This document shows positions 46,762 through 55,864 of a DNA stretch of 64,000 nucleotides, piece after piece. Under the pieces are notes generated by a model that worked only from the letters and a program-made list of their open reading frames with translations, did no database searches and was not told the origin of the DNA. Source of the stretch: Sphingopyxis sp. (lineage in GTDB: Bacteria; Pseudomonadota; Alphaproteobacteria; Sphingomonadales; Sphingomonadaceae); assembly GCF_016704835.1 (NCBI RefSeq), contig NZ_JADIZJ010000001.1, positions 1,473,001 through 1,537,000 on the forward strand, read 5' to 3'. Positions within the stretch are counted from its first letter, which is position 1, and each line of letters starts with the position of its first letter. A program made the position numbers and the translations under genes.

Positions 46762-47069
46762 CCCACCAATATCCGCGTCACCAGCACCGAGCCCGACCAG
46801 ATCATCGCGACCAGGCCCAGCATCTTCCAATATCCTGTTTCACCGACGCGGCGGCGCAGCCATGCCGCCAGCAGCCAGACAAGCGCCAGCACCGGGGTCA
46901 GGATCAACAGGCTGAAGCGCAGCAATCCGTCGGCGATCTGGCCGCGCGACGTCGCTTCCTCAAACAAGGTATAACCTTCGACGCTCCACCAGAATGCAGC
47001 GCTCAGGACCAGCATCCCCGCGAGCGCCCAATATTGCCAGAAACGGCTGGGGGGCCATGGCGGCGCCAC
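46758..47069 (-). CDS. Small membrane protein, unknown
   Basis: 103 residues with three hydrophobic segments (about 12-30, 50-70, 80-100): YWALAGMLVLSAAFWWSV, LLILTPVLALVWLLAAW and LGLVAMIWSGSVLV. It is not recognised as a named family. It lies between sspB (four bases apart) and fumC (four-base overlap), so sspB-this gene-fumC form one operon. No functional motif is visible. Confidence 0.75.
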   Translation of the reverse strand: MAPPWPPSRFWQYWALAGMLVLSAAFWWSVEGYTLFEEATSRGQIADGLLRFSLLILTPVLALVWLLAAWLRRRVGETGYWKMLGLVAMIWSGSVLVTRILVG

Positions 47070-47073
47070 GGCT

Positions 47074-47556
47074 TTACTTCCGCTTGCCGAAATCCACCGT
47101 CACGACGTTCGACCCGTCTTCGTTCGTCACGTCGGGGCGGTCGTTGTCGGCCTCGTCATGCGGTTCGGGCGCGGTCGCCTCGTCGTCGCTGACCTGGAAC
47201 TGCAATCCGAAATCGACCGATGGATCGACGAAGGCGGTGATCGCCGCATAGGGAATCGTCAGGATCGACGGCGTCTGGTTGAACGACAGCCCGACGCTGA
47301 AATAATCGTCGGCGACCTTCAGGTCCCAGAAGCGGTTCTGCAGCACGATCGTCATTTCGTCGGGAAATTTGGCGATCAAGTGCGCCGGAATCGACACCCC
47401 GGCCGCCTGCGTCTTGAAGGTGATATAGAAATGATGCTCGCCCGGCAGGCTGTCATAGCCTTCGATCTGGCGCAGCACGCGGCCCACCACGGCGCGCAGC
47501 GCGTCCTGCACGATTTCGTCATAGGGAATCAGGCTGTCGCGCACGTCATCGGTCAT
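47074..47556 (-). CDS. sspB: ClpXP adaptor SspB (alphaproteobacterial type)
   Basis: 160 residues. The core IPYDEIVQDALRAVVGRVL, HHFYITFKTQAAGVSIPAHLIAKFPDEMTIVLQNRFWDL and FSVGLSFNQTPSILTIPYAAITAFVDPSVDFGLQF matches SspB, which tethers ssrA-tagged proteins to ClpXP. An acidic disordered linker leads to the C-terminal NVVTVDFGKRK, the ClpX-docking tail. The gene is followed closely by the small membrane protein and fumC. Confidence 0.93.
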   Translation of the reverse strand: MTDDVRDSLIPYDEIVQDALRAVVGRVLRQIEGYDSLPGEHHFYITFKTQAAGVSIPAHLIAKFPDEMTIVLQNRFWDLKVADDYFSVGLSFNQTPSILTIPYAAITAFVDPSVDFGLQFQVSDDEATAPEPHDEADNDRPDVTNEDGSNVVTVDFGKRK

Positions 47557-47643
47557 GGGGCAGGGGGATGAACGGACCGGGCGGGTGGGTCAAGGGGGGA
47601 GAGTCGCCTTGCAAGGTGAAAAGTGGGTGCTATGGGGCAGTTC

Positions 47644-48231
47644 ATGCGAACCGCCACAGTCCAGCGCACGACCAAGGAAACCGACATCGCGATCACCGTC
47701 AACCTCGACGGCACCGGCGATTATGCGGTTTCGACCGGTATCGGTTTCCTCGACCATATGGTTGAACAATTGTCGCGCCACTCGCTGATCGACATCTCGA
47801 TGACGGTGAAGGGCGATCTCCACATCGACCAGCACCACACCGTCGAGGATTCTGCTCTCGCGCTTGGCGAAGCCGTGGCTCGGGCGCTTGGCGACAAGCG
47901 CGGCATCGCCCGTTACGGCGAGGCGCATGCGCCGATGGACGAAACGCTGACGCGCTGCGTCCTCGACATTTCGGGGCGCCCGCACTGCGTTTATAACGCG
48001 TCCTTCTCACAGCCGCGGCTGGGCGAGATGGACACCGAGATGTTTCCGCACTGGTTCCACAGCTTTGCTCAGAGCGCGGGGATCACGCTGCACGTCGAAA
48101 CGCTGTACGGCGAGAATAACCATCATATCGCCGAAAGCATGTACAAGGCGCTGGCGCGCGCGCTGCGCCAGGCAGTCGAGATCGACCCGCGCAAGGGCGA
48201 TGCGATTCCTTCGACCAAGGGCGTCCTGTAG
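47644..48231 (+). CDS. hisB: Imidazoleglycerol-phosphate dehydratase
   Basis: 195 residues from the ATG at 47644, the standard length of monofunctional HisB (in-frame starts at 47623 and 47632 would add up to seven residues). It dehydrates imidazole glycerol phosphate in histidine synthesis. Metal and active-site motifs are GFLDHMVEQLSRH, DLHIDQHHTVED, GRPHCVY and NNHHIAES. First gene of hisBHAF; hisH follows nine bases later. Confidence 0.96.
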   Translation: MRTATVQRTTKETDIAITVNLDGTGDYAVSTGIGFLDHMVEQLSRHSLIDISMTVKGDLHIDQHHTVEDSALALGEAVARALGDKRGIARYGEAHAPMDETLTRCVLDISGRPHCVYNASFSQPRLGEMDTEMFPHWFHSFAQSAGITLHVETLYGENNHHIAESMYKALARALRQAVEIDPRKGDAIPSTKGVL

Positions 48232-48240
48232 GACCGGCCA

Positions 48241-48849
48241 ATGACCACCATTGCCCTGATTGACTATGGCGCGGGCAATCTTCGCTCGGTGCATAATGCG
48301 CTCGTCGCTTCGGGCGCCGACGGCGTGGTGGTAACCGCCGACCCTGATATTGTCGCGAATGCCGACCGCATCGTGCTGCCCGGCGTCGGTGCGTTCGCGG
48401 CCTGCATGAACGGGTTGTCGGCCATCGACGGCCTGATCGAAGCAATGGATCGCCGCGTTCGCACCGACGGCGTCCCCTTCCTCGGCATCTGCGTCGGCAT
48501 GCAATTGCTCGCCGATGCTGGCGAGGAGCATGGCACACACACGGGCCTCGGCTGGATCGGCGGCACGGTGCGCGCCTTCGACCCCGCGCCAGGGCTGCGC
48601 ATTCCGCACATGGGCTGGAACGACGTTGTGCCGACCGTCGAACATCCGGTCCTCGCGGCGGGCGAGGCCTATTTTCTCCACGGCTATCATTTCGCCGATA
48701 CCGCCGACGTGCTCGCGGCGAGTAGCCATGGCGAAACCTTTACCGCCGCCGTTGGCCGCGACAACATGATCGGCCTTCAATTTCACCCCGAAAAAAGCCA
48801 GGCCTATGGTCTCGCCACTCTCGAAAGATTCCTCGCATGGCGTCCGTAG
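48241..48849 (+). CDS. hisH: Imidazole glycerol phosphate synthase, glutamine amidotransferase subunit
   Basis: 202 residues. Class I glutaminase that feeds ammonia to HisF. Nucleophile Cys84 in FLGICVGMQLL, and His182 with Glu184 in FHPEKSQ complete the triad; GAGNLRSV at the start and PHMGWN are typical. The gene overlaps hisA by 13 bases, indicating translational coupling. Confidence 0.97.
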   Translation: MTTIALIDYGAGNLRSVHNALVASGADGVVVTADPDIVANADRIVLPGVGAFAACMNGLSAIDGLIEAMDRRVRTDGVPFLGICVGMQLLADAGEEHGTHTGLGWIGGTVRAFDPAPGLRIPHMGWNDVVPTVEHPVLAAGEAYFLHGYHFADTADVLAASSHGETFTAAVGRDNMIGLQFHPEKSQAYGLATLERFLAWRP

Positions 48850-49583
48850 TTTCTGGCCTGATCATCTTCCCCGCGATCGACCTCAAGGCCGGGCAGGTGG
48901 TGCGGCTGGCCGCGGGCGATATGGATCGCGCGACCGTCTATGGCGACGATCCCGCAGCGCAGGCGCGGCTGTTCGCTGACGCGGGAGCCAGCCATCTGCA
49001 TGTCGTCGATCTCGACGGCGCCTTTGCGGGTGAAAGCGTCAACGGCGGCGCGGTCGAGAGCATCATCTCCGCCTTTCCCGGCCAGGTGCAGGTCGGCGGT
49101 GGCATCCGCGACCGCGCCGGCGTCGATCGCTGGCTGGCGCTGGGCGTTGCGCGGGTAATCATCGGCACCGCGGCTCTCAAAGACCCCGAATTCGTCAAAT
49201 CGGCCGCGCGCGACCTGCCGGGCCGGATCATCGTCGGTGTCGATGCCCGCGACGGCATGGTCGCGACCGAGGGCTGGGCCGATGTGTCCGATGTCCGCGT
49301 CGAAGATCTGGCGCGGCGCTTCGAGGATGCGGGTGTGGCGGCGCTGCTGTTTACCGATGTCGGCCGCGACGGGCTGCTCAAGGGCTGCAACGTCGAGGCA
49401 ACGGTGGCTCTCGCCCGGTCGGTCGCTATTCCCGTCATTGCGAGCGGCGGGGTCGCCGACTTGGGCGACATCCACGCGCTGCGCCCGCATGTTGCGAGTG
49501 GTATCGAAGGCGTAATCACCGGACGCGCGCTCTACGACGGCCGGCTCGATCTGGGCGAGGCGATTGCGGCGGGGGCGGCATGA
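48837..49583 (+). CDS. hisA: Phosphoribosylformimino-5-aminoimidazole carboxamide ribotide isomerase
   Basis: 248 residues, (beta/alpha)8 barrel. It performs the Amadori rearrangement of ProFAR to PRFAR. The first catalytic Asp is in FPAIDLKAG (Asp15); VDLDGAFAG, QVGGGIRD and VIASGGVADLGD are the repeated phosphate-binding motifs shared with HisF. The overlap with hisH (13 bases) and with hisF (four bases) shows tight coupling. Confidence 0.97.
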   Translation: MASVVSGLIIFPAIDLKAGQVVRLAAGDMDRATVYGDDPAAQARLFADAGASHLHVVDLDGAFAGESVNGGAVESIISAFPGQVQVGGGIRDRAGVDRWLALGVARVIIGTAALKDPEFVKSAARDLPGRIIVGVDARDGMVATEGWADVSDVRVEDLARRFEDAGVAALLFTDVGRDGLLKGCNVEATVALARSVAIPVIASGGVADLGDIHALRPHVASGIEGVITGRALYDGRLDLGEAIAAGAA

Positions 49584-50344
49584 CCGTCCGCGTCCGCATT
49601 ATCCCCTGCCTCGATGTCGCGAACGGCCGCGTTGTCAAAGGCGTGAATTTCGTCGACCTGCGCGATGCCGGCGACCCGGTCGAGGCGGCGCGCGCCTATG
49701 ACGCGGCGGGCGCCGACGAGCTGTGCTTCCTCGACATCAGCGCGACCCATCAGGGCCGCGGCACATTGCTCGACATGGTCAGCCGCACCTCCGAAGTCTG
49801 CTTCATGCCGCTCACTGTCGGCGGCGGGGTGCGCAGCGCCGACGATGCGCGCGCGCTGTTGCTCGCGGGCGCCGACAAGGTTGCGGTGAACAGCGCCGCG
49901 GTCGCGCGGCCCGAACTGGTTGCCGACATCGCCGACCGCTTCGGCAGCCAGTGTGCAGTCGGCAGCATCGACGCGCGGCGCGTTGCCGGCGGTCGGTGGG
50001 AAATCTTTACCCACGGCGGGCGTACCCCCACCGGGATCGACGCTCTCGACCACGCTGTCCGCCTCGCAACCCTCGGCGCTGGCGAATTGCTCGTCACTAG
50101 CATGGACCGCGACGGCACCAAGGACGGCTACGACCTCGCGCTCACCCGCGCGATTGCCGATGCGGTCAGCGTGCCGGTGATCGCGAGCGGCGGCGTCGGC
50201 AATCTCGATCATCTGGTCGCGGGCGTGATCGAGGGCGGCGCCAGCGCGGTGCTCGCCGCCAGCATCTTCCACTTCGGCGAAGCGACGATCGCCGAAGCTC
50301 ATGCGCGGCTCGCCGCGGCCGGATTACCCGTCCGCACGCATTAA
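49580..50344 (+). CDS. hisF: Imidazole glycerol phosphate synthase, cyclase subunit
   Basis: 254 residues. It forms imidazole glycerol phosphate and AICAR from PRFAR with HisH-derived ammonia. The catalytic Asp12 lies in IIPCLDVANGRVVKG, the second acid in SMDRDGTKDGYD; phosphate loops TVGGGVRS and IASGGVGNLDH are intact. The his cluster ends here: hisE and hisI, commonly next in related genomes, are not in the following sequence. Confidence 0.97.
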   Translation: MTVRVRIIPCLDVANGRVVKGVNFVDLRDAGDPVEAARAYDAAGADELCFLDISATHQGRGTLLDMVSRTSEVCFMPLTVGGGVRSADDARALLLAGADKVAVNSAAVARPELVADIADRFGSQCAVGSIDARRVAGGRWEIFTHGGRTPTGIDALDHAVRLATLGAGELLVTSMDRDGTKDGYDLALTRAIADAVSVPVIASGGVGNLDHLVAGVIEGGASAVLAASIFHFGEATIAEAHARLAAAGLPVRTH

Positions 50345-50391
50345 AGTATCGGGGGCTGGCCATGCCGCGGCGTGGCTGCAATAGAAGTCCG

Positions 50392-51480
50392 ATGACCGCC
50401 CAAATCCGCCTGTCGCGCCGCGCCAACGAAATCTTCCCGATGCTCGGCTTCATCGCCGCGCTCGCAAGCCTGGCAATGCCGCTCAATGCCTGGCTCGTCG
50501 CCTTCATCCTGATGGGCGCGGTCGTCGCGGCGGTCCATCATGCCGAGGTGATCGCGCATCGCGTCGGCGAGCCCTTCGGCACCTTGATCCTCGCGCTCGC
50601 GGTGACGGTGATCGAGGTCGGGTTGATTCTGACCCTGATGCAGGCCGAGCCCGAAAAGGCGCAGACGCTGGCGCGCGACACCGTGTTCGCGGCGGTGATG
50701 GTCATCGTGAATCTGTTGCTCGGCCTCTGCCTGCTCAGCGGCGCGATCCGTCATCACGAGCAGCGCTTCCAGCGCACTGGAATGGGCGCGGCACTGGCGA
50801 CGCTGACCGTGCTCACTGTCGTGACGCTCGTGCTCCCCAATTTCACGTCGAGCGCTCCCGGATCCTACTATACCCCGGTGCAACTCGGCTTTGTCGCGGC
50901 GGTGTCGCTGATCCTCTACGGCACCTTCGCGCTGGTCCAGACGGTTCGCCACCGAGACTATTTCCTTCCCGAGGGCGATGCCGACGGTGACGGGGTGCCG
51001 GACGCGCACGCCCAACCTCCGACCATCCAGCGCACCGCAATTTCAGGCGCGCTGCTGCTCGCCAGCCTCGTCGCGGTCGTGCTGCTCGCCAAAAATCTTT
51101 CGCCCGTCATGGGGCTCCTGCTCGCCGAATGGGGCGCGCCGCCCGCGGTGCTCGGCGTGTTGATTGCGGCGCTCATCCTCGCGCCCGAGGGGCTTGCGGC
51201 GGTGCGTGCCGCGAAAGCCGACCGGCTCCAGACCAGCCTCAATCTGGCGCTCGGTTCGGCGCTGGCGACGATCGGCCTCACGATCCCCGCGGTCGCGGTG
51301 CTGTCGATCATCACTGACCTGCCAATCAGCCTTGGCCTCGACGCCAAATCAACGGTGCTGTTGTTCCTGTCGCTGATCGTCGCGTCACAGACGCTGGCGA
51401 ACGGACGCACGACGGTGCTGCAGGGGGTGATCCACCTGATGCTGTTCGCGATCTATCTGTTCACGACCTTCGTGCCGTGA
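50392..51480 (+). CDS. chaA: Calcium/proton antiporter, ChaA-like
   Basis: 362 residues with about ten membrane segments. The two inverted alpha-repeats of the CaCA superfamily carry acidic pairs: HRVGEPFGTLILALAVTVIEVGLI in the first half and APEGLAAVRAAKADRLQTSLNLALGSALATIGLTIP in the second. The central hydrophilic loop has GDADGDGVPDAHA, an EF-hand/dockerin-like Ca-binding pattern, possibly regulatory. The ATG at 50392 is chosen; an upstream ATG at 50362 is possible and has a G-rich leader. It is 47 bases after hisF. Confidence 0.88.
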   Translation: MTAQIRLSRRANEIFPMLGFIAALASLAMPLNAWLVAFILMGAVVAAVHHAEVIAHRVGEPFGTLILALAVTVIEVGLILTLMQAEPEKAQTLARDTVFAAVMVIVNLLLGLCLLSGAIRHHEQRFQRTGMGAALATLTVLTVVTLVLPNFTSSAPGSYYTPVQLGFVAAVSLILYGTFALVQTVRHRDYFLPEGDADGDGVPDAHAQPPTIQRTAISGALLLASLVAVVLLAKNLSPVMGLLLAEWGAPPAVLGVLIAALILAPEGLAAVRAAKADRLQTSLNLALGSALATIGLTIPAVAVLSIITDLPISLGLDAKSTVLLFLSLIVASQTLANGRTTVLQGVIHLMLFAIYLFTTFVP

Positions 51481-51497
51481 AGGGGACGGCAACCCTT

Positions 51498-51574
51498 CGT
51501 CATTAAGAGCGAAGCGAAGCAATCCAGAGCCTGCGAAAACCGCCCCGGATTGCTTCGCTTCGCTTGCAATGACG
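51498..51574. repeat. Inverted repeat family A, copy 3
   Basis: It starts CGTCATTAAGAGCGAAGCGA and ends CGCTTGCAATGACG; the AGCAATCC/GGATTGCT core pairs as at 421-492. It lies between two convergent genes and may help terminate both. Confidence 0.78.
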
Positions 51575-51591
51575 ATAGAAGATCGACGATC

Positions 51592-52728
51592 TCAGGTTTT
51601 CCGCACAAACACCGTCCCCGCCGAATATCCCGCGCCGAACGAACAGATCAGCCCGGTATCCCCCGCGGCCATATCTTCGTGGTTCAGGTGAAAGGCGATG
51701 ATCGACCCGGCGCTCGACGTGTTGCCATAAGTGTCGAGGACCGTCGGGCTTTCGTCGTCGCTCGCCTCGTGCCCCAGCACGCGCTGCGCGATCAGGCGGT
51801 TCATGTTGGTGTTGGCTTGGTGCAGCCACAGCCGCCGCATGTCGCCACCCTTCAGCCCTAGTACCTCCATTTGCTCGACGATCATGTTCGCGACCATCGG
51901 CACGACTTCCTTGAACACCTTGCGGCCTTCCTGAACGAACAATTTGTCGGTCTTCGGTCCTTCCTGCTCGATCCCGCCATGGGCGCGGTTGAGAAAACCG
52001 AAATTGTTTCGGATATTGTTCGAAAAGACCGTCTTGAGCTTGGTGCCCAGAATATCCCAATGCCCCGCGGGCGCAATATCCTTGTCCTCGACCAGGATCG
52101 CGGTCGCAACGTCGCCAAAGATGAAATGGCTGTCGCGGTCGCGCCAGTTCAGGTGCCCCGAACAGATTTCGGGGTTTACCACGAGCACGCTTTTGGCGTG
52201 TCCGGCGCGGATATAGTCGGCGGCAGTCTGGATGCCAAAGGTCGCCGACGAGCAGGCGACATTCATGTCGAAACCAAAGCCGTCGATGCCGAGCGCGTCC
52301 TGGATTTCGACCGCCATTGCCGGATAGGCGCGCTGCATGTTCGACGCCGCACACAGCACCGCATCGACATCGGCCGCATCGCGCCCGGCGCGCGCCAGTG
52401 CATCCCTTGCGGCGGAGACGCCGATTTCGGCCAGGATCGACAGCTCGTCATTGCTGCGTTCGGGTAGGCGCGGCGCCATATGCGCGGGGTCGAGGATGCC
52501 CGCCTTGTCAACGACGAAACGCGACCCGATCCCGCTCGCCTTTTCGATAAATTCGACACTCGACTCAGTCAGTTCGGCGATTTCGCCCGCGGCGATCGCC
52601 GCCGCATTTTCCCTATTGTGCAGCGCAACATACGCGTTAAAACTGGCGACAAGTTCTTCGTTGGCGATGCGTTCGGCGGGGGTGAAAAGGCCGGTTGTGG
52701 AAATGACCGGCTGCGGTGTGTGCGACAT
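51592..52728 (-). CDS. Beta-ketoacyl-ACP synthase III-like protein
   Basis: 378 residues, somewhat longer than FabH (about 320). Thiolase fold with nucleophile Cys near residue 159 in NVACSSATFGIQ, His in WLHQANTNMNRLIAQ and Asn in TYGNTSSAGSII. The longer N-terminal part (NRENAAAIAAGEIAELTESSVEFIEKASGIGSRF) is typical of a separate FabH-like clade that may condense unusual acyl starters. It would carry out decarboxylative condensation with an acyl-CoA and malonyl-ACP. It stands alone, so its pathway is uncertain. Confidence 0.88.
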   Translation of the reverse strand: MSHTPQPVISTTGLFTPAERIANEELVASFNAYVALHNRENAAAIAAGEIAELTESSVEFIEKASGIGSRFVVDKAGILDPAHMAPRLPERSNDELSILAEIGVSAARDALARAGRDAADVDAVLCAASNMQRAYPAMAVEIQDALGIDGFGFDMNVACSSATFGIQTAADYIRAGHAKSVLVVNPEICSGHLNWRDRDSHFIFGDVATAILVEDKDIAPAGHWDILGTKLKTVFSNNIRNNFGFLNRAHGGIEQEGPKTDKLFVQEGRKVFKEVVPMVANMIVEQMEVLGLKGGDMRRLWLHQANTNMNRLIAQRVLGHEASDDESPTVLDTYGNTSSAGSIIAFHLNHEDMAAGDTGLICSFGAGYSAGTVFVRKT

Positions 52729-52922
52729 GATGGTCCTGCATGTGTCTTATGGTTTCAAGACACGCTGATTAGGCCCGGTCGCGGCGCCGCGCAACGCCCC
52801 TCCAATTACTGAACAGATGCCGACACCATGGTTAACCCGCCGCTAACCAATTTAGTGGCAGATTGCGCAAATTGCAGGCCTCCGGGGGGATGGCTCCCCG
52901 GGCGCCGTGCGGGAGCACGACC

Positions 52923-53474
52923 ATGGCGACGCGTTCGGGACCGGCATCCGGGGATCTGTCGATTGCGGAAATCAAGGAATTTGCGGCCTTTCCAGCATCG
53001 ACGCAGCGGTACATTCGCCGCTCGCTCGATATCGGGCTGGAACGCGACGATGCGATCGCGCGCTGGTCGCGCGACATGGTCGAGGAAACCGCGATCCGGG
53101 TTCAGGCCCGCGTCTATCAGCGGATCAGCGACATTCGCGCCCATATTCCCGACGACAGCGGCCTCGATGCCCTCGAAGGCTTCATGGCGCCGCTCGTCGC
53201 GGTGTCGGCGTTCGACCTCGGGCAGGATCGCCTGCCGGGCTTTGCCTCGTACCGTTTCTTGTACGAACGCCTGCTCGGCGCGCATGCGCGGCCATGGCTG
53301 CCCGGCGCCTTCTGCGCCGCGGCGTCCTTGCCGCACCTGCATCCCGACAAGCGCCGGCTGTTGCTCCAGTCGATCAGCGAAGCCGCCGCGACCGCGCCGG
53401 GCTGGTCGGCGCGCGAGCCGAGCTTTTACCCCGAATGGGTCGAAAAGATCGACGAGACCAAACCGGCGAATTGA
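52923..53474 (+). CDS. Hypothetical protein, sphingomonad-type
   Basis: 183 residues, soluble. Segments: LSIAEIKEFAAFPASTQRYIRRSLDIGLERDDAIARWSRDMVEETAIRVQARVYQRISD, FMAPLVAVSAFDLGQDRLPGF, AASLPHLHPDKRRLLLQSISEAAATAPGW. Largely helical, with no known catalytic motif. The ATG at 52923 is chosen; a longer frame from 52863 reads through a low-complexity stretch. It probably is a conserved sphingomonad protein, function unknown. Confidence 0.72.
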   Translation: MATRSGPASGDLSIAEIKEFAAFPASTQRYIRRSLDIGLERDDAIARWSRDMVEETAIRVQARVYQRISDIRAHIPDDSGLDALEGFMAPLVAVSAFDLGQDRLPGFASYRFLYERLLGAHARPWLPGAFCAAASLPHLHPDKRRLLLQSISEAAATAPGWSAREPSFYPEWVEKIDETKPAN

Positions 53475-53626
53475 GGGGTTGGCGGCTTCGGGGTGGGGAG
53501 CCGCCGTCATGGTCCCCAGCGCAAGCCTCGGCTCAGGGCGCTAAACAGCAAGCTTCGCGTGATGACGCTCTAAGCCCCGGCTTGCGCCGGGGAACATCAA
53601 CTGCCGGTCGAAACCGGACCGTTCGA

Positions 53627-54394
53627 TTAGATCAACGCCCGATACAGCCCGAACGCGCTGGTAGCGGTCAGCACCACCCCGACCATCACCAGCATGACCT
53701 TGGGCGAAAAACGCTTCGCCATATAGGCGCCGAGCGGCGCTGCGGCGACACCGCCGATGATCAGCCCGAGCGTCGGGCCGAGGATTTCCTCGAACCCCAG
53801 GTTCCAGATAAAGGCGATCGACACCGCGACCGCCAGGAAAAACTCGACGCTGTTGACCGTGCCGACAATCTTGCGCGGTTCGCCGCCCTGAACGAGCAGG
53901 TTCGAGGTTACCACCGGCCCCCAGCCGCCGCCGCCTGCGGCATCGAGAAACCCGCCGACGACGGCCAGCGGCGCCACGACCTTGGGCTTCGAGATTTTCG
54001 GCGGATAGAGAAGGCCGCGCACCAGCAGCCAGACGCCGATCAGCACCAGATAACCGAGCACAAATGGCTTCACCACATCGGCATGCAGCGTGGTCAGGAC
54101 ATAGGCGCCCAGAACCCCGCCGACGACCCCCGGAATCAGCAGGCGCCAGAACAAAGGCCAGTCGATGTTGCGGTGGAACAAATGGCTGAGCCCCGACGCG
54201 CCGGTGGTAAAAATCTCGACGACATGGATGCGCGCCGATGCGGTGGCGGGCGGCACGCCGAGCACCGCGACGAGCAGGGTGTTACAGATCACGCCGAACG
54301 CCATCCCCAACGCGCCGTCGACCAGCTGCGCCGCAAACCCGATCAGGATGAACGGCAGCAAGGCGGTAAAGTCGATGGCCGCAAAATCGATCAT
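53627..54394 (-). CDS. Sulfite exporter TauE/SafE family permease
   Basis: 255 residues with about eight membrane segments and the two-repeat TauE/SafE layout: FAAQLVDGALGMAFGVICNTLL at the N-terminus and GGFLDAAGGGGWGPVVTSNLLV in the second repeat, both with the GA/GG-rich motifs. Members export sulfite, sulfoacetate or related organic anions; the substrate here is unknown. It is on the same strand as, and downstream of, a LysR regulator, with 127 bases between them. Confidence 0.9.
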   Translation of the reverse strand: MIDFAAIDFTALLPFILIGFAAQLVDGALGMAFGVICNTLLVAVLGVPPATASARIHVVEIFTTGASGLSHLFHRNIDWPLFWRLLIPGVVGGVLGAYVLTTLHADVVKPFVLGYLVLIGVWLLVRGLLYPPKISKPKVVAPLAVVGGFLDAAGGGGWGPVVTSNLLVQGGEPRKIVGTVNSVEFFLAVAVSIAFIWNLGFEEILGPTLGLIIGGVAAAPLGAYMAKRFSPKVMLVMVGVVLTATSAFGLYRALI

Positions 54395-54521
54395 GATAAC
54401 ATCCCAACCCTTTTAGTTGACAACCTGCTGCCGGGATTTGCGGTCCGATGCGAGTCCAATTTTTCTGCTGCCGATGAAGGGATTTGTTTCCGCGCCCGAA
54501 CGAAAGCCGCGTCGCGGCCGA

Positions 54522-55445
54522 TCAGACCAGGTCGTCGGGCAGATTTTCGCGCGCATAATCGATGAACGCGCGCAGCTTGGGCATCACTTGCTTGCGGCTG
54601 GGATAATAGAGGAAAAGCCCCGCCGTGCTCGGCGCGAAATTGCCCAGCACCAGATCCAGCTCGCCGCGGGCGATATGTTCGTGAACCACCGGTTCGGCGA
54701 CCATGCCGATCGCCAGCCCGCTACGCACTGCGACCATGATTCCGGCGAAATCATTGACGATCACCGGCCCGGTGACCGGGACATCGAATTCGCGATTTCC
54801 GTCGACAAAAGTCCATGGCATGATCCCCCCGCTAGACAGGCGCATGCGGATGCAGCGGTGATCGCGCAATTCCTCGGGACGCTGCGGCATGCCATAGCGC
54901 GCGATATAAGCGGGCGCCGCAACCGCAACGAAGCGGAACGGCCCCGACAGGCGGATTGCGATCATGTCGGCTTCCAGCGCTTCGCCCATTCTTACCCCGG
55001 CGTCGAACCCGCCGGCATTGAGATCGGACAGCGCGTCGTCGGCGTAAATTTCCAGCTCGATTTCGGGATAGGTATCGCAAAAGCCCGAGATGATCGGTTC
55101 GAACAACGGCTGGATCGCGCCGCGCATCAGGTTGATGCGCAAGCGTCCGGCGGGCCGGTTGCCCAGGTTACGCGCGGCTTCATAGGCTTCGCCGAGGCCG
55201 GCATAGGCGGGGGCGGCGCGCTCGAGGAACATTTCGCCTGCCTGGGTCAGCCCGACGCTGCGTGTGGTGCGCATGAACAAAGGTGCGCCGATGCGCGCTT
55301 CCAGCCCCTTGATGATCTGGCTGATCGCCGACGGCGAGACGCCAAGGTCGACCGCTGCGGCCGAGAAGCTCCGCCGTTCCGCGACACGCAGGAAAGCTTC
55401 GATCCCGTCGAGCACCCCGTGGGGGATTGTTAAATCCTGCTTCAA
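54522..55445 (-). CDS. LysR-family transcriptional regulator
   Basis: 307 residues. N-terminal winged HTH GIEAFLRVAERRSFSAAAVDLGVSPSAISQIIKGLEARIGAPLFMRTTRSVGLTQAG (about 14-68), then the periplasmic-binding-like effector domain. The start appears to be a TTG at 55445 giving MKQDLTIPHGV; a GTG at 55415 is the alternative. It diverges from a small exported protein with an 83-base shared promoter region, and may regulate that gene and itself; the target is inferred. Confidence 0.9.
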   Translation of the reverse strand: MKQDLTIPHGVLDGIEAFLRVAERRSFSAAAVDLGVSPSAISQIIKGLEARIGAPLFMRTTRSVGLTQAGEMFLERAAPAYAGLGEAYEAARNLGNRPAGRLRINLMRGAIQPLFEPIISGFCDTYPEIELEIYADDALSDLNAGGFDAGVRMGEALEADMIAIRLSGPFRFVAVAAPAYIARYGMPQRPEELRDHRCIRMRLSSGGIMPWTFVDGNREFDVPVTGPVIVNDFAGIMVAVRSGLAIGMVAEPVVHEHIARGELDLVLGNFAPSTAGLFLYYPSRKQVMPKLRAFIDYARENLPDDLV

Positions 55446-55528
55446 AGCACTTGCAGATTATAGAGGATTATCTATGTGCGCAACCGCGCCTAAAAAGGTT
55501 GCACAACGAAACGAAAGGAACCTCTCCC

Positions 55529-55864
55529 ATGGCCTATCAACTCTCCTCTTTCCGCCGCTTTCCCGCCGCTTTCGCCATCGTCGCTGCATCGGCGCTGGCT
55601 TTCACCGGCCTGATCGCAACCGCAACCCCCGCTTATGCCCAGTCGGGCAGCGACTATCGCTGCGCCGGTCTGGCCGAACAGGCTCATGTCGCCGCCACCG
55701 GCGTTGACGGCGGCAAGCAGGCGAGCGCCAAGCGCTTTGTTTCGACCGGCAAGAAGCTGTGCGAAGCGGGCAACGAACGCGCCGCTGCAAAGCAGTTCCG
55801 CGCCGCGCTGAAAATCGCCGGCGTCGCCGAAGTCGAAACCGACAGCCAGATGGCGTCGCGTTAA
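55529..55864 (+). CDS. Small exported protein, unknown
   Basis: 111 residues with a signal peptide ending TPAYAQS (cleavage after AYA about residue 37). The mature part of about 75 residues, SGSDYRCAGLAEQAHVAATGVDGGKQASAKRFVSTGKKLCEAG..., is helical and carries two cysteines that may pair. AAAGGA lies ten bases before the ATG. It is followed by a strong terminator, so it is a single-gene transcript, divergent from the LysR regulator. No family is recognised. Confidence 0.8.
   Translation: MAYQLSSFRRFPAAFAIVAASALAFTGLIATATPAYAQSGSDYRCAGLAEQAHVAATGVDGGKQASAKRFVSTGKKLCEAGNERAAAKQFRAALKIAGVAEVETDSQMASR

Noticed and set aside
51592..52728. Housekeeping fabH.
   Set aside because: Longer than FabH and with the separate-clade N-terminus; called FabH-like without the gene symbol.
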